From the NCBI GenBank assembly GCA_946186245.1, contig CAMHMN010000001.1, positions 124,001 through 188,000 of the forward strand: 64,000 nt of DNA, in the 5' to 3' direction. This DNA comes from an uncultured Clostridia bacterium (GTDB lineage Bacteria; Bacillota; Clostridia; Oscillospirales; Acutalibacteraceae). How positions within the stretch are numbered: position 1 is the stretch's first letter; each line of letters starts with the position of its first letter. Below, in pieces: positions 17,174-26,865 of the stretch. The position numbers and the translations under genes are program-made. The notes beneath the pieces are model-generated. The model did no database searches. It was not told where the DNA came from and worked only from the letters and a program-made list of their open reading frames with translations.

Positions 17174-17932
17174 TTGAAAACCATGAACCACGTAAAAATG
17201 AGCATATCCATCCTGCTGCTGTCTGCAGTGCTGGTCGTGATGACCGCCTGCGGAGAGAACACGCCTGCCGTTTCTTCACAGCCTGTCAATAGCAGAATGG
17301 CATGCATTGTCGGCCAATGGAACGAAGTATCCGTCAATCCCAGATTGCTTACGGTCAATGAGGACGGTACTTACACCCTTGACGAGGAGCATGGCAGAGT
17401 CAAACTCGATTATGAGAACCATTCCGACGGGAGTACTTCTCTGTGGTACGTTTTTATCCATGACGACGGGGAAGTGTTTGCCTATTTTCCGAAGGATCCA
17501 GAAAACGAAGTGCAGACGATTCTCCTGTCAGACCAGAACGGAGAAATCCGTTTTATGCGTGACGGCATGGACGAACACCTGACAGCCGACGACTATCTCC
17601 ATAAAACCTGGAGCAGCGGCAAATGCTGCATTACCATGAAGAAGGAGAAGAAGGGATATCGCGTCTCGGTCAGTCGTTCAGACAGCGCGTCGGGAAGCAC
17701 CCTATGGACTTACTACTGCACCTTTGACAGGAAGACTTCCTCTATGATCTGCAAAGAAGGTGCGATCCGCGTCGAGGTTTCTCATTCCAAAAGGGGCAAG
17801 AAAAAAACAAAGACCGTCTACAAGGACGGTTCCGGCACCTTCTTCATCAAAAGCGGCATCCTTCGCTGGATCGACAATAAGGAGAATGCCGGCAGTGAGT
17901 TGTATTTTGTGGAAACAGAAACGGCAGGCTGA
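17174..17932 (+). CDS. Putative lipoprotein of unknown function
   Basis: About 252 aa. The likely start is TTG at 17174 (GGGGA eight bases upstream), giving a lipoprotein signal: basic N-terminus, hydrophobic core and lipobox VVMTAC. The frame runs open further upstream but without a ribosome site. The mature part has WxxxSVNPRLLTVNEDGTYTL-like beta segments typical of small extracellular beta-barrel or lipocalin-like domains in clostridial lipoproteins. It is probably membrane-anchored on the outer face. No family was recognised. Confidence 0.65.
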   Translation: MKTMNHVKMSISILLLSAVLVVMTACGENTPAVSSQPVNSRMACIVGQWNEVSVNPRLLTVNEDGTYTLDEEHGRVKLDYENHSDGSTSLWYVFIHDDGEVFAYFPKDPENEVQTILLSDQNGEIRFMRDGMDEHLTADDYLHKTWSSGKCCITMKKEKKGYRVSVSRSDSASGSTLWTYYCTFDRKTSSMICKEGAIRVEVSHSKRGKKKTKTVYKDGSGTFFIKSGILRWIDNKENAGSELYFVETETAG

Positions 17933-18098
17933 TGCCAGGCCGCGCGGTGTGCGTTCCTTGATGATAAAAACGCTGGGGCAGGGGAGAAGGGTGCCTCTTC
18001 CGTCCTTCCTCTTTGAAACGGTGCGGCAGAAGGTCAGACCCGATCACATACTGCAATAGAATGAATTCACATTGTCTGTCCCGCAATGAACAGACAGC

Positions 18099-18140
18099 AA
18101 TCCCCGATGTGGACGAAATTTCCACATCGGGGATTTTTTT
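18099..18140 (+). terminator. Strong intrinsic terminator
   Basis: AATCCCCGATGTGGA pairs perfectly with TCCACATCGGGGATT, followed by a T-run. A second inverted repeat (TGTCTGT / ACAGACA, about 18074-18097) sits just before it. It closes the lipoprotein unit and separates it from the tubulin-like operon. The rest of 17933-18228 shows nothing else. Confidence 0.85.
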
Positions 18141-18228
18141 GAGATTTTCAAGACAGTATGCCGATATGCAGAAAGGGCGAATAATGCTATGATCTGGTTA
18201 CAAAATAGTATAAAAAACAAGTTAGTTA

Positions 18229-18257
18229 TTGACTTTTTTTATTACTTGGTGTAATAT
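18229..18257 (+). promoter_or_regulatory. Predicted promoter of the tubulin-like operon
   Basis: TTGACT at 18229-18234, a 17-base spacer and TAATAT at 18252-18257 in a very A/T-rich stretch. The leader to the first gene is about 95 bases. Confidence 0.6.
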
Positions 18258-18357
18258 CATTTCTAGAAAAGTGTCTGCTTTTTCAGATACTATATTTTTT
18301 TGAGAGTATAATTCTTATGAATTATATATATTTTTTTATTTTTTGAGGTGGAGCTTG

Positions 18358-20421
18358 ATGAAAATCTCTAAAAGAATAACGGCCTTGTTTCTGTGCATGG
18401 CAATGGCGGTTGCTTTTTCTTTTAATCTGGTTACCAATGCGTCCGAAGCCAATCAAAACAAATTCAATGTGGTGATCGTTCTCGACGCCAGTCATTCAGT
18501 TGCCAATACTGATCCGAATGGGTTGAGATACGAAGCAATTGAACAGTTTGTCGGACTGCTGGCGGAAAAAGGGAATTACCTGGGTTCAGTGGTCTTTTCT
18601 GACGGCATCGAGGCGGAGAAAAAGATTTCGCTGATTGACGGTCAGGAGGATAAGGCAAAGGTCATCAAGTCGCTGAAATCCGTAAAGCCGCTGCATTATA
18701 CCAATATCGGTGCCGCACTCAGCAGAGCGACCGAGATGCTTGATCAGAACGGAGACGAAAATCTTCCTTCCGTCATTATTCTTGTCAGCGACGGCAATAC
18801 CGAGATGAAAAACGAAAAAGAGCTGAAAAAGTCAAAAGCTCTTAAAGCTGACGCGATCGAGGACGCACGCGACAAAAAAATCAAGATTTACAGCGTGTGT
18901 CTGAACGCGAATAATAAAGCGGATTTTTCAGAGATGAAGCAGATTTCCAAAGCCACGGGAGGCGTAGCGAAAGAGATCAAAAAAGCGGACGACCTGAAGC
19001 CTGTCCTCAATATGTTTTACAACGTCATCTACAACACCTCCACCAAGGTACTGGTGGACGAGGATTTCCCAAAAGACGGCGTAATAGAAAAGACTTTTGA
19101 GATTCCTCCGTCGGGCGTGGACGAGGTGAACATCATTATCAGCGGAAATCCCAAGTCCTACTCACTGAAGGACCCCGACGGGAAAAAATTCACTGACGTA
19201 AAAAAATATGCCTCAAAGTCTTTCCTGCTTCTCAAGATTACTTCCGTAAAGCCTGGAATATGGACATTTGCTGTCAAGGGAATCGCCAAGGAGCATATCA
19301 AAATCAACATGGTCTACAATATAGATATGAAGGTAGACCTGAAAATTATGACAAGAGACATGCAGGACAATATCGTGAATGCGGGAGATAAGATCAGGAT
19401 TTCTGCGTCAGTCAGTTCTGCGGACGGTCTGTTTTCTTCGGAAGAATACAACGGCTTCAAATGTGTGCTGAACGTGACAGACGACGAGGGTGAGCTTGTT
19501 GATTCGGTTGATATGAAGCTGAAGGACGACCGCTTTGTCACCGACTACACATTTGATACCGGCAGCTACTCGCTGCAGGCCGTTGTCAAGGGATTTGACA
19601 TGGAGCTTCTTTCTGATAAGATCGAGCCTGTCACGGCCGTGGAAAAGGAAATTGTCAATACGGCGCCCAAGGCGGAAAAGAATCCCGTGTCCCGCACCGT
19701 GTACATTCTGCCTTTTACGGAAAACCGCAAGACGTTCGATCTTTCCGAAATCGCAAAGGACGCCGAAAACGATCCCCTGCGGTACAGCATTCTTTCTTCC
19801 TCGTTTGTAGAGGGGGAGGATTACAAGCTCGAGGGGGACAAAATCATTCAGAGAGGCTTCAGTCTTTACAAGGGTTCATATGACATCCGCGTTACCGATG
19901 ACAAGGGGCTTTACTGTGACGTGGAGCTGAAAGTGACTTCCATTAATGTCGGAATACTCACACTGATTCTTCTCGGAATAGCGGCGCTGATTGTCGCGGC
20001 GATTCTCGGCACGCTGTTCTACATTGCGATCACCAAGCCGTTCAACGGCACCATTACCGTCAGCACAGCCTTCAACGGGGTTACATCCTGTCAGCCGAGG
20101 CGCGGAAGGTGCAAGCTGATCAACTTCACAAACATCCGCGACTTGGGATTGAACCTGAATAAGTGCTATTTCCAGGCCAGCGGCAAGGATTTCGTCACGC
20201 TTGTGACGGATGTGCCGGTGTACAGCGGCGGAATGCAGACAAAGAAAATCGATATCAGAAATTACGATGTGACCATCAGTCTGGATCCGAATTACACACA
20301 GTCTTTCGAGGCAAAATTCGAGAGTTTCAATCAGTATGGAAGCAGCTACAGAAGGCGCGGAAACTTCCTGACGGATATCGGCGATTTCTTCTCCGATTTG
20401 TTTGGCGGACGCCGTCGCTGA
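18358..20421 (+). CDS. Membrane-anchored VWA domain protein
   Basis: 687 aa; ATG at 18358 with GAGGTGGAG upstream. An N-terminal signal peptide (residues 1-29) leads to an extracytoplasmic VWA domain (about 35-220) whose MIDAS residues are visible: LDASHS, the threonine in YTNIGAAL and VSDGNTE. Beta-rich domains follow, the last (about 440-535) cadherin/Ig-like. One transmembrane helix lies near 540-566. The ~120-residue C-terminus is then cytoplasmic: a beta-rich, basic domain ending in FGGRRR. It is first in the operon and probably couples an external interaction to the cytoplasmic machinery encoded downstream. Confidence 0.85.
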   Translation: MKISKRITALFLCMAMAVAFSFNLVTNASEANQNKFNVVIVLDASHSVANTDPNGLRYEAIEQFVGLLAEKGNYLGSVVFSDGIEAEKKISLIDGQEDKAKVIKSLKSVKPLHYTNIGAALSRATEMLDQNGDENLPSVIILVSDGNTEMKNEKELKKSKALKADAIEDARDKKIKIYSVCLNANNKADFSEMKQISKATGGVAKEIKKADDLKPVLNMFYNVIYNTSTKVLVDEDFPKDGVIEKTFEIPPSGVDEVNIIISGNPKSYSLKDPDGKKFTDVKKYASKSFLLLKITSVKPGIWTFAVKGIAKEHIKINMVYNIDMKVDLKIMTRDMQDNIVNAGDKIRISASVSSADGLFSSEEYNGFKCVLNVTDDEGELVDSVDMKLKDDRFVTDYTFDTGSYSLQAVVKGFDMELLSDKIEPVTAVEKEIVNTAPKAEKNPVSRTVYILPFTENRKTFDLSEIAKDAENDPLRYSILSSSFVEGEDYKLEGDKIIQRGFSLYKGSYDIRVTDDKGLYCDVELKVTSINVGILTLILLGIAALIVAAILGTLFYIAITKPFNGTITVSTAFNGVTSCQPRRGRCKLINFTNIRDLGLNLNKCYFQASGKDFVTLVTDVPVYSGGMQTKKIDIRNYDVTISLDPNYTQSFEAKFESFNQYGSSYRRRGNFLTDIGDFFSDLFGGRRR

Positions 20422-20533
20422 TTGTAATATGTCAGTGATGTTCAGGTTTCTGATTTTTATAGCACAAAAAAGCAATCCGGGATTATCGGCTTGCTTTCAA
20501 TAATCCAATCTATTTTCAGGAGGACATTTTAAT

Positions 20534-23500
20534 ATGCCAGATATTTATTCCAGACTTCTCCTTTCCACAGGAGGAGGCATCATCTCCGAGCAGCAGCAGG
20601 CCGTGCAGGAGCCTAATATAGCCAGCGTCATGATCGGTCTCGGCGGTACAGGTATCTCCGCAATCAGAACGCTCAAGACGCAGGTTTACGAGCGTCTCAG
20701 ACCCGATGATCCTCAGGCACTTGTGCCTACATATGACCACATAGTATTCCTGGGCATTGATACGGACAAGAGAAGCTCGGGAATCGTGGAAACCAATGCG
20801 GGCAGACAGGATAAGTCACAGGATGATGTTTCCATCTTTCCGCTGGATGAAACAGAGTTTTTCGATATCGGCAACAAGGACATTGCCGGCATCATCTGCA
20901 ACCCCGATATCCGCAGCAGAAGAAAGGAACTGGCTTGGATCAACAACAGGATCCCTGCCCCGGACCTTACCGACGCAGGCGCAGGCGGTATCAGACAGGT
21001 CGGTCGTTCCATGCTTGCGGATAAATCCCGCAGCTTCATGTCAAAGGTAGAAAACGCCCTGCTGAGCGCGATGAACGGACTGACCGGCCCCAAGGTGTAT
21101 ATTCACATTTTTGCGGGTCTTTCAGGCGGCACAGGTTCAGGCTGTTTCCTCGATGTGTGCTATCTTGTCAGAAAGATTCTTGACGATAAGAATCTGAAGG
21201 CCACCATTTTCGGTTACTTCTATCTGCCTGATGTAAACCTCAGCAAGATTCCCACCACAAAGCCGCATGTTCGCGACTATGTTCCGATCAATGGATATGC
21301 AGCCATGCAGGAGCTTGATTATTGCATGCAGATCCCCGGAAACGGCGGTTCATTCAGGCAGTATTACAAAGATTTCGGCGACGTGGAATGGAATCGTCCT
21401 CCTGTGGATATGTGTCACCTTATCTGCGCCACCAATGAAAACGGCGACGTCATTCCCAACGCATATGATTATGCCATGAACGTCACCGCCGAGTATGTAA
21501 TGGACTTTCTCACCATGGCTGACGATGAGGAACAATTCGGCCTGACATCGCAGCTTTCCAATTTCAGAACAATGGTGATTCAGGGCAACACAAGAAAGCA
21601 GATTGCTTCCGCCCTGGACTATTGCGTAATAGGTGCTTCCTGCAGCTACGTTCCGATGCGTGAGATAAATACCTATCTTGCGGCCAGGGTCTTCGGCCTG
21701 TTTGCCGCCAGACTGTCCAACAACATTCCAAATGAACTGGATTGCAGAAGACTGTCCGCCATATCACTCACCAGGAATTTCAACATGACCACAGAGGATC
21801 AGATGTTCAATGCCCTGTGGCGTGAAATGACAAAGGGCGCTCCGAATGACTTCAACCGCTTCCCCGGCGACTATAAAGGCGTACGTGACATGGGCAACGC
21901 TGCCATCGTCACACATTACACCAACCAGAAGGCTGCCAAGACCGGCACCGTTCAGACCAACTGCAAGAGCATGCGGGAAGGCAATGCGGAATCACTCGTC
22001 AACCGTTTCCGCGTCAATCTGGAAGAAGTGCTCAAGGATATTTCCAGAGGCCCTGGCTTTGCCTATGCCATGCTTGCCGCTTCGACCAGCCATAACATCT
22101 TCAATATCATTGACGGCATCATTGAAGTAAACAGATCCCGCTGGAACCAGGAGGCCTATCAGGAGGATCTCCGCGTGGGCGAATATGACGCGGCTTGGGA
22201 AACATTCAGAAGACATTCCAACAGAAGGAATTTTGAAATCTATGAAGGAAAACTCATCGCCAGAATGAATCATGACTATGACATGAGCAATTACGAGCAG
22301 ATGAACAACCTCCTTCTCAAGCTGAAGCAGCAGCTCCAGGCGCTGGCGGATAACTATTATCTCAAGCTCGCCAGAGTGATGAACACCCTTATCAGGACAT
22401 TTGCCGAGAACCAGCAGACGCTGTCAAGCGAAAAGCATACCCTCAGAGTCAAGACTGGGTTTGCGGAGCCGATGATGACGATTTCGGAGCTTTCGGGCAC
22501 ACTGGACGAGCAGATCAGATCGCTCAATATTCCCAATGCCCTCAATGCATTTGTCACTGCCCTGATATCCAATGAAGAAGTGTGGATTCAGGAAAATGAG
22601 AGAAACATCTCCAGATTTGTCCGCAATTTCTTTGTCAAAAACCTGTTCAGCGGATTTGCGGGTCATACAATCACCGAATTCCTTATCGACAAATACGGGC
22701 TTGATCCGCACGACGGAAACGTGTATGAACAGCTCACGGAAAAAGTGTACAATGATTACATCGATCCCCTTACCAAAAAGGCGAAGCCTCTCTTCTACTT
22801 CAACAGCAAGATCTGGGGTTCCGACAAGATAGACAGCCTGGCCTATGTTTCGGTTCCCTCCATCGCGACTCCCATTGTCAGCGCTGCCGCAAAGAAGGAG
22901 AAGAACGATCCCACATGGAAGGTGAAGAAATCTGCCCTTACCGACCGTATCTTTGTTATGTACAGCGCATGTGTGCTGCCGTTCAGCGCGTATAACAACG
23001 CGGCGATTTACGAGAGATCCTTTAATGAAACCGGTACAAAAATCGGCGTGCATTATTATGAAGGCCTCGGCGTAGTGGGCAATGAATTCAATGACTGGAG
23101 CAAGCTGCCTTCCCTCATTCCCTATAGCTATATGGACAGCGACGAGGAGATAGATGGTCTATACAAGAAGGCCAATGAGTACGGTGTGCTTGACAGTGAA
23201 ATGCATATTTGCTCACCGAAAGCCTCCGATCTGGCCGAACTCAATCAACTGATTGCCAACGCGGAGACCATGCTATCAGGCAGCATTTCTCCTGACAAAG
23301 CCGATGAATGCAGAGCGCTGGCTGACAAGCTGATGAATTACAAATTCTCTGGAATGGAGCCAACCGGCGAATTCTTCAGAAACGACGGAACCAATGAAGC
23401 CGAGAGACGCGAAGACATCCGCAAGGAGCATTTCTATCTCGAACCGTCACATCGCATTACCGTGGCGGGTGTGGTTGAGAAAATGGACGCCACGGTGGTC

Positions 23501-23974
23501 AGGGCAAAGGAAATCGGCGAGAAACTGAAGAAGATGGTCAGCAGCATGCTGTCCTCGGCAAATGATTTTGCCAATTACAGTGAAGCACTGTTTGCGGGCG
23601 TGTTTGAAATCACGGGACGAAACATCGTTTACAAGCATGACGATTTCGGCATGGAAGAGGAATATATTCTTTCCAAACCGGATGTCTCCTTCCCGTTTGC
23701 CGCGATCCCCGTATATCAGAGCTATCTGACCTATAAGGCTCTTTCTGAGGAGCTGAAAAACGAGATCAGGGAAAAAACCGATGCCAATATTGACACTGAT
23801 CCGGAAGCGCTTCAAAAAGGAATCAATACTGTAAAGACAATGCTTGACGGTGCGAAGCTGAACGCATATAAGGCAGCGGCTTCGAGATACGAACAGAAGA
23901 AGGAAATCGAGAAATTCCTGATTGATCTGAACAAGAAGTTTAGAAACGAATTCCTGTTGCTCTACGGCAACTGA
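20534..23974 (+). CDS. Large tubulin-like GTPase (Tubulin_2 / FtsZ-like family)
   Basis: 1146 aa. Residues ~30-46 hold a nucleotide-binding start (VMIGLGGTGISAIRTLK) and residues ~194-204 the tubulin/FtsZ signature loop GLSGGTGSGC. Between them is the FLGIDTD strand. This is the layout of the large bacterial Tubulin_2 proteins (FtsZ-like superfamily families predicted to remodel membranes). The ~800 residues after the GTPase core are mostly helical and unlike FtsZ. TTCAGGAGGACAT precedes the ATG. There is no signal peptide or membrane segment, so it is cytoplasmic. Polymerisation is inference. It is the central gene of an operon with membrane VWA, GTPase and pseudokinase proteins. Confidence 0.85.
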   Translation: MPDIYSRLLLSTGGGIISEQQQAVQEPNIASVMIGLGGTGISAIRTLKTQVYERLRPDDPQALVPTYDHIVFLGIDTDKRSSGIVETNAGRQDKSQDDVSIFPLDETEFFDIGNKDIAGIICNPDIRSRRKELAWINNRIPAPDLTDAGAGGIRQVGRSMLADKSRSFMSKVENALLSAMNGLTGPKVYIHIFAGLSGGTGSGCFLDVCYLVRKILDDKNLKATIFGYFYLPDVNLSKIPTTKPHVRDYVPINGYAAMQELDYCMQIPGNGGSFRQYYKDFGDVEWNRPPVDMCHLICATNENGDVIPNAYDYAMNVTAEYVMDFLTMADDEEQFGLTSQLSNFRTMVIQGNTRKQIASALDYCVIGASCSYVPMREINTYLAARVFGLFAARLSNNIPNELDCRRLSAISLTRNFNMTTEDQMFNALWREMTKGAPNDFNRFPGDYKGVRDMGNAAIVTHYTNQKAAKTGTVQTNCKSMREGNAESLVNRFRVNLEEVLKDISRGPGFAYAMLAASTSHNIFNIIDGIIEVNRSRWNQEAYQEDLRVGEYDAAWETFRRHSNRRNFEIYEGKLIARMNHDYDMSNYEQMNNLLLKLKQQLQALADNYYLKLARVMNTLIRTFAENQQTLSSEKHTLRVKTGFAEPMMTISELSGTLDEQIRSLNIPNALNAFVTALISNEEVWIQENERNISRFVRNFFVKNLFSGFAGHTITEFLIDKYGLDPHDGNVYEQLTEKVYNDYIDPLTKKAKPLFYFNSKIWGSDKIDSLAYVSVPSIATPIVSAAAKKEKNDPTWKVKKSALTDRIFVMYSACVLPFSAYNNAAIYERSFNETGTKIGVHYYEGLGVVGNEFNDWSKLPSLIPYSYMDSDEEIDGLYKKANEYGVLDSEMHICSPKASDLAELNQLIANAETMLSGSISPDKADECRALADKLMNYKFSGMEPTGEFFRNDGTNEAERREDIRKEHFYLEPSHRITVAGVVEKMDATVVRAKEIGEKLKKMVSSMLSSANDFANYSEALFAGVFEITGRNIVYKHDDFGMEEEYILSKPDVSFPFAAIPVYQSYLTYKALSEELKNEIREKTDANIDTDPEALQKGINTVKTMLDGAKLNAYKAAASRYEQKKEIEKFLIDLNKKFRNEFLLLYGN

Positions 23975-23989
23975 TATTATTTCTGATGT

Positions 23990-24025
23990 AAAGGTGTGTG
24001 TATTATCCTGGTCATACGCACACCT
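23990..24025 (+). other. Intra-operon hairpin after the tubulin-like gene
   Basis: AAGGTGTGTGTA and TACGCACACCTT form a 12-bp stem (one G-U type pair) with a 12-base loop. It ends about 24 bases before the next start codon. No T-run follows, so RNA processing or partial attenuation is more likely than full termination. Confidence 0.6.
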
Positions 24026-24048
24026 TTGCTTGGAGAAGAGGGTTGAAT

Positions 24049-25872
24049 TTGAGTATATCTATCAATGACTATATAGAATATTTTGAAAAACGTGTCAGAT
24101 CAAAGGAAAAAGACATGCTTGGCCATGGAAATCTGCCCCGTTATCCTATGCTTATGTACTATCTTGGCGCCGGAGCGGACAAAGATGCAGGATGGGCAAA
24201 TGAGAATCTGCTTCTCGTCTGGCCGCAGTATGAAAAGGAGCTTCATTCCTTTTATGTTCCTGATTTCGAATGCGGGGATATTTACCATCTTTCAACCGAT
24301 GGAGAGCGCAAAAGGGTTGATCTGGGAGAGATACAGGATATTACGTCTACGATGTTTGATGAAAAATCGCATTTCAAGGATCTCACCGGCATACAGATTT
24401 ATTTTCTGATTGACACATCGGAAGTAGAAACAGAGGATGAGATCAACAAATGGATCGGATTCATCAATGAGATGCTCTCCAGAATCAAGCGCAGAAAAAA
24501 AGTATATCTTACGCTGCTTCTTAATGAAGATTTCCGTCACGAAGACAGGGGTACGGCAAACCGTATACTCAACAGCTTTGAAAGCTACGATCTGAGCAGC
24601 ATCAATAATACCTATATTCTGAGCAACCGTCTGGGCGACGGAGTCATTCTGCGCGATATGTCCAATTGCTGCCGCCTGTATTCCGATATCATTATGCTCA
24701 CAAACGACAGCGGGGAAGGCCTGTCTCTTCCGTCCGGAATCTATACCGCAGGATATTCTTATCTTGGCAAGCCCCTTGAGGAAATAGCGAAGGTAGTGGT
24801 GGAAACCGTTATCGACAGATGCACCGAGTATAAAAAATCCGGCAGCGCCGGCAGACTCTTCAATGACGCCCTTCCGGCCCGTCTGGGCATTATGGAAAAC
24901 GGCGTTCCAAAGCTCCTCAACGACTATATCACCAATTCCGTGACGCTTCCCACAGAAACAGAGCTCATGCTGTTTCCGCGATCCAACGACAGCGATGAGA
25001 TTTCATCAGAAATGACTGCCGAGGCTCTGGATCATGTGACAATGGGCGCATGGAGCTGCTATCTGAAAATGATAGAGAAAAAGGTGGAAAAGGATCTCAG
25101 CACGGACAGCCAGTTTAAAAGGGTCTGGTATGACAAATACAAAAAGCTGATTACGGAAAACTTCTCTACCGATGAGATATTGGAGCTGGTGGAAAACAAG
25201 GACAAGCTGCACGATTTGTATTCAGGGCTTTCCAGACCCTCCAAGAGCCTGAAAGCATTTGTGTATGCCAAGGCACAGATCGGTTATTCCATGTGCAGCA
25301 ATCCCACTATCATCAGTCTGTTTATGGATGTCATTTCCGACATGGCGGAGGACGCCAATAAAATGAATCTGCTGTGGGATCAGCTTCTCAATTCCAGACG
25401 CGTGGTGTTTGAAGTGGACGACCGCAATCTCTATGAGTTTTACAGAAAGAAAACACTGCAATACTTTGATGATCAGTCGGGCGAAAAACGTCATGCGTTT
25501 GAAGTTATCCACTCGGAAAAATCCCTGTCCGACTATTTGCAAGCGACATTGGACGGTATTATTTCATTTGACAGTATTTTCACCAAGCCCTTTTATCAGG
25601 AGCTGGAAGAGCGTCTGGAAAAGAGCGAAAATCCTGTGGATAACAGAATCTATATCCGAAACAAGCTGCTTAATACCGTTCCCTATCTGAGAACAACCGG
25701 TGGATTGAATGATCCTCTGGCGTCAACCATTTTGCTGAAAACCAGTACCGCCATACACAGCAGTCTTAAAATGAATCTGCCTGAATATTATTATTATGAT
25801 ACGGGCGATGACGATAAGGCCGAGTCAGTACTGCTTTATCAGCTGGATATTATACAGCATTTATCAAGATGA
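24049..25872 (+). CDS. Unrecognised protein of the tubulin-like operon
   Basis: About 607 aa, soluble, no signal peptide. TTG at 24049 has GAAGAGGG seven bases upstream; TTG at 24043 is too close to it. Hydrophobic strands IQIYFLIDTSE and KKVYLTLLLNEDF (about residues 115-165) suggest an alpha/beta core such as a VWA- or Rossmann-like fold. The C-terminal half is helical and charged. No catalytic motif was recognised. Position directly after the tubulin-like gene and 14 bases before the next gene argues for a role in the same complex. Confidence 0.7.
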   Translation: MSISINDYIEYFEKRVRSKEKDMLGHGNLPRYPMLMYYLGAGADKDAGWANENLLLVWPQYEKELHSFYVPDFECGDIYHLSTDGERKRVDLGEIQDITSTMFDEKSHFKDLTGIQIYFLIDTSEVETEDEINKWIGFINEMLSRIKRRKKVYLTLLLNEDFRHEDRGTANRILNSFESYDLSSINNTYILSNRLGDGVILRDMSNCCRLYSDIIMLTNDSGEGLSLPSGIYTAGYSYLGKPLEEIAKVVVETVIDRCTEYKKSGSAGRLFNDALPARLGIMENGVPKLLNDYITNSVTLPTETELMLFPRSNDSDEISSEMTAEALDHVTMGAWSCYLKMIEKKVEKDLSTDSQFKRVWYDKYKKLITENFSTDEILELVENKDKLHDLYSGLSRPSKSLKAFVYAKAQIGYSMCSNPTIISLFMDVISDMAEDANKMNLLWDQLLNSRRVVFEVDDRNLYEFYRKKTLQYFDDQSGEKRHAFEVIHSEKSLSDYLQATLDGIISFDSIFTKPFYQELEERLEKSENPVDNRIYIRNKLLNTVPYLRTTGGLNDPLASTILLKTSTAIHSSLKMNLPEYYYYDTGDDDKAESVLLYQLDIIQHLSR

Positions 25873-25886
25873 GAGGCTGACGTGAT

Positions 25887-26540
25887 ATGAACTTTACCTA
25901 TAAACCAAAGAACCCGTCAAAATATGCGGTCAATCTTCGTGCGCTCAAAAATTCAACCACGATGGACTGGGATATTCCGAGCGGACAGACTACCCTGATC
26001 ATTCAGTGTCCCTTCGGTGAGCGTCCAAATGAATACATGGAAAAAATCTGCCTTGCGCTGAATGATTACTTGGGTGATATTACTTCTGACTGTTTTTTTG
26101 AGATAATGCCTGACGTCAAGGCACGTTTTATTACGGCTGCGGAAAAAGGGCGTCAGCACGGTTGTCTGATCGAGGCCCGTTCACGTACATATATGGTTTT
26201 TGCCGCGGACATCAGCGGCGATGACTGCGTGATCTACGAATCACAGATGCAGGCCATGACGCCTCCCTACGTGGATATTTCCACTGAAGTCACTGTGACA
26301 GTCGAGCAGCAGACCAAAAGCAAGGGCTTTATCAGCAAGAGTATTGTGCCAACGGGTTATTATATCATCCGATTTGACAAGTCGACCTTTATCAACTACA
26401 CAGATGGCGATCTCGTGTATAAGATCGGTTCATTGAGCATTCCCATCACATCTCAGATGATCTCACTGGGAGCTATTTATATAAAAACGACAGTGAAGCC
26501 CGAGGTCAAACCGGGCAAAAAAGGTATACGGTTACTATAA
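25887..26540 (+). CDS. Unrecognised 217-aa protein of the tubulin-like operon
   Basis: 217 aa, soluble and beta-rich, with no membrane segment or signal peptide. AGAGGCTGACG precedes the ATG. The segment SGQTTLIIQCPFGERPNEYM near residues 33-52 and the C-terminal beta strands are the only notable parts, and no family was recognised. The stop codon at 26538-26540 lies inside an 11-bp direct repeat that flanks an inserted repeat element, so this gene's 3' end marks the insertion site. Confidence 0.7.
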   Translation: MNFTYKPKNPSKYAVNLRALKNSTTMDWDIPSGQTTLIIQCPFGERPNEYMEKICLALNDYLGDITSDCFFEIMPDVKARFITAAEKGRQHGCLIEARSRTYMVFAADISGDDCVIYESQMQAMTPPYVDISTEVTVTVEQQTKSKGFISKSIVPTGYYIIRFDKSTFINYTDGDLVYKIGSLSIPITSQMISLGAIYIKTTVKPEVKPGKKGIRLL

Positions 26541-26546
26541 TCCAAC
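26536..26546 (+). repeat. Left copy of 11-bp direct repeat flanking a MITE-like element
   Basis: TATAATCCAAC, identical to 26838-26848. The two copies bracket the element at 26547-26837 and look like a target-site duplication. Confidence 0.7.
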
Positions 26547-26837
26547 CAGGCGATTGTAAAAAGAAATAAAGCATAGCGAAGTTTGTAATTAGCGAGCGTT
26601 TTTTCTCCAGGCATGCGTGGGAGTCCAGGGGGCCGCTGTCGCATGTCGACAGCTTGATCTCCCTGCCGGGTCAAGGGCAGCGCCCTTCGCTGAAACGCAA
26701 TTGGAAAAAAACGGTCTTGGACGCCAGCAATATGGAAAAGGCTTACGATTTCCTTCCCCCCGATGGAGAAAAAACTTGCCGATTGCAACTCGCTGGTTCC
26801 CCGATTTACGCTGTTTTTCAACTTTTACAATCGGCAA
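26547..26837. mobile_element. MITE-like repeat element, copy 1
   Basis: About 290 bp without a gene, ending in inverted repeats: GGCGATTGTAAAAAG at the left, and ACTTTTACAATCGGC at the right (its reverse complement begins GCCGATTGTAAAAG). It shares TAATTAGCGAGCG, TTTTTTCTCCAGGC, a GGGCAG(C/A)GCCC palindrome and ATGGAGAAAAA with copy 2 at 53124-53493. It separates two genes of one operon and is bracketed by 11-bp direct repeats. Its right part is open in the frame of the downstream GTPase, which by itself is not evidence for a longer protein. Confidence 0.7.
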
Positions 26838-26848
26838 TATAATCCAAC
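26838..26848 (+). repeat. Right copy of 11-bp direct repeat flanking a MITE-like element
   Basis: TATAATCCAAC, identical to 26536-26546. Without the element and one repeat copy, the two operon genes would be about 35 bases apart. Confidence 0.7.
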
Positions 26849-26865
26849 GAGTAGGAGAATGCACA

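Noticed and set aside
26617..26865. In-frame upstream extension of the zinc-ribbon GTPase
   Set aside because: It runs through the repeat element, lacks a ribosome site and would add residues before the N-terminal zinc ribbon; ATG at 26866 has a good site.
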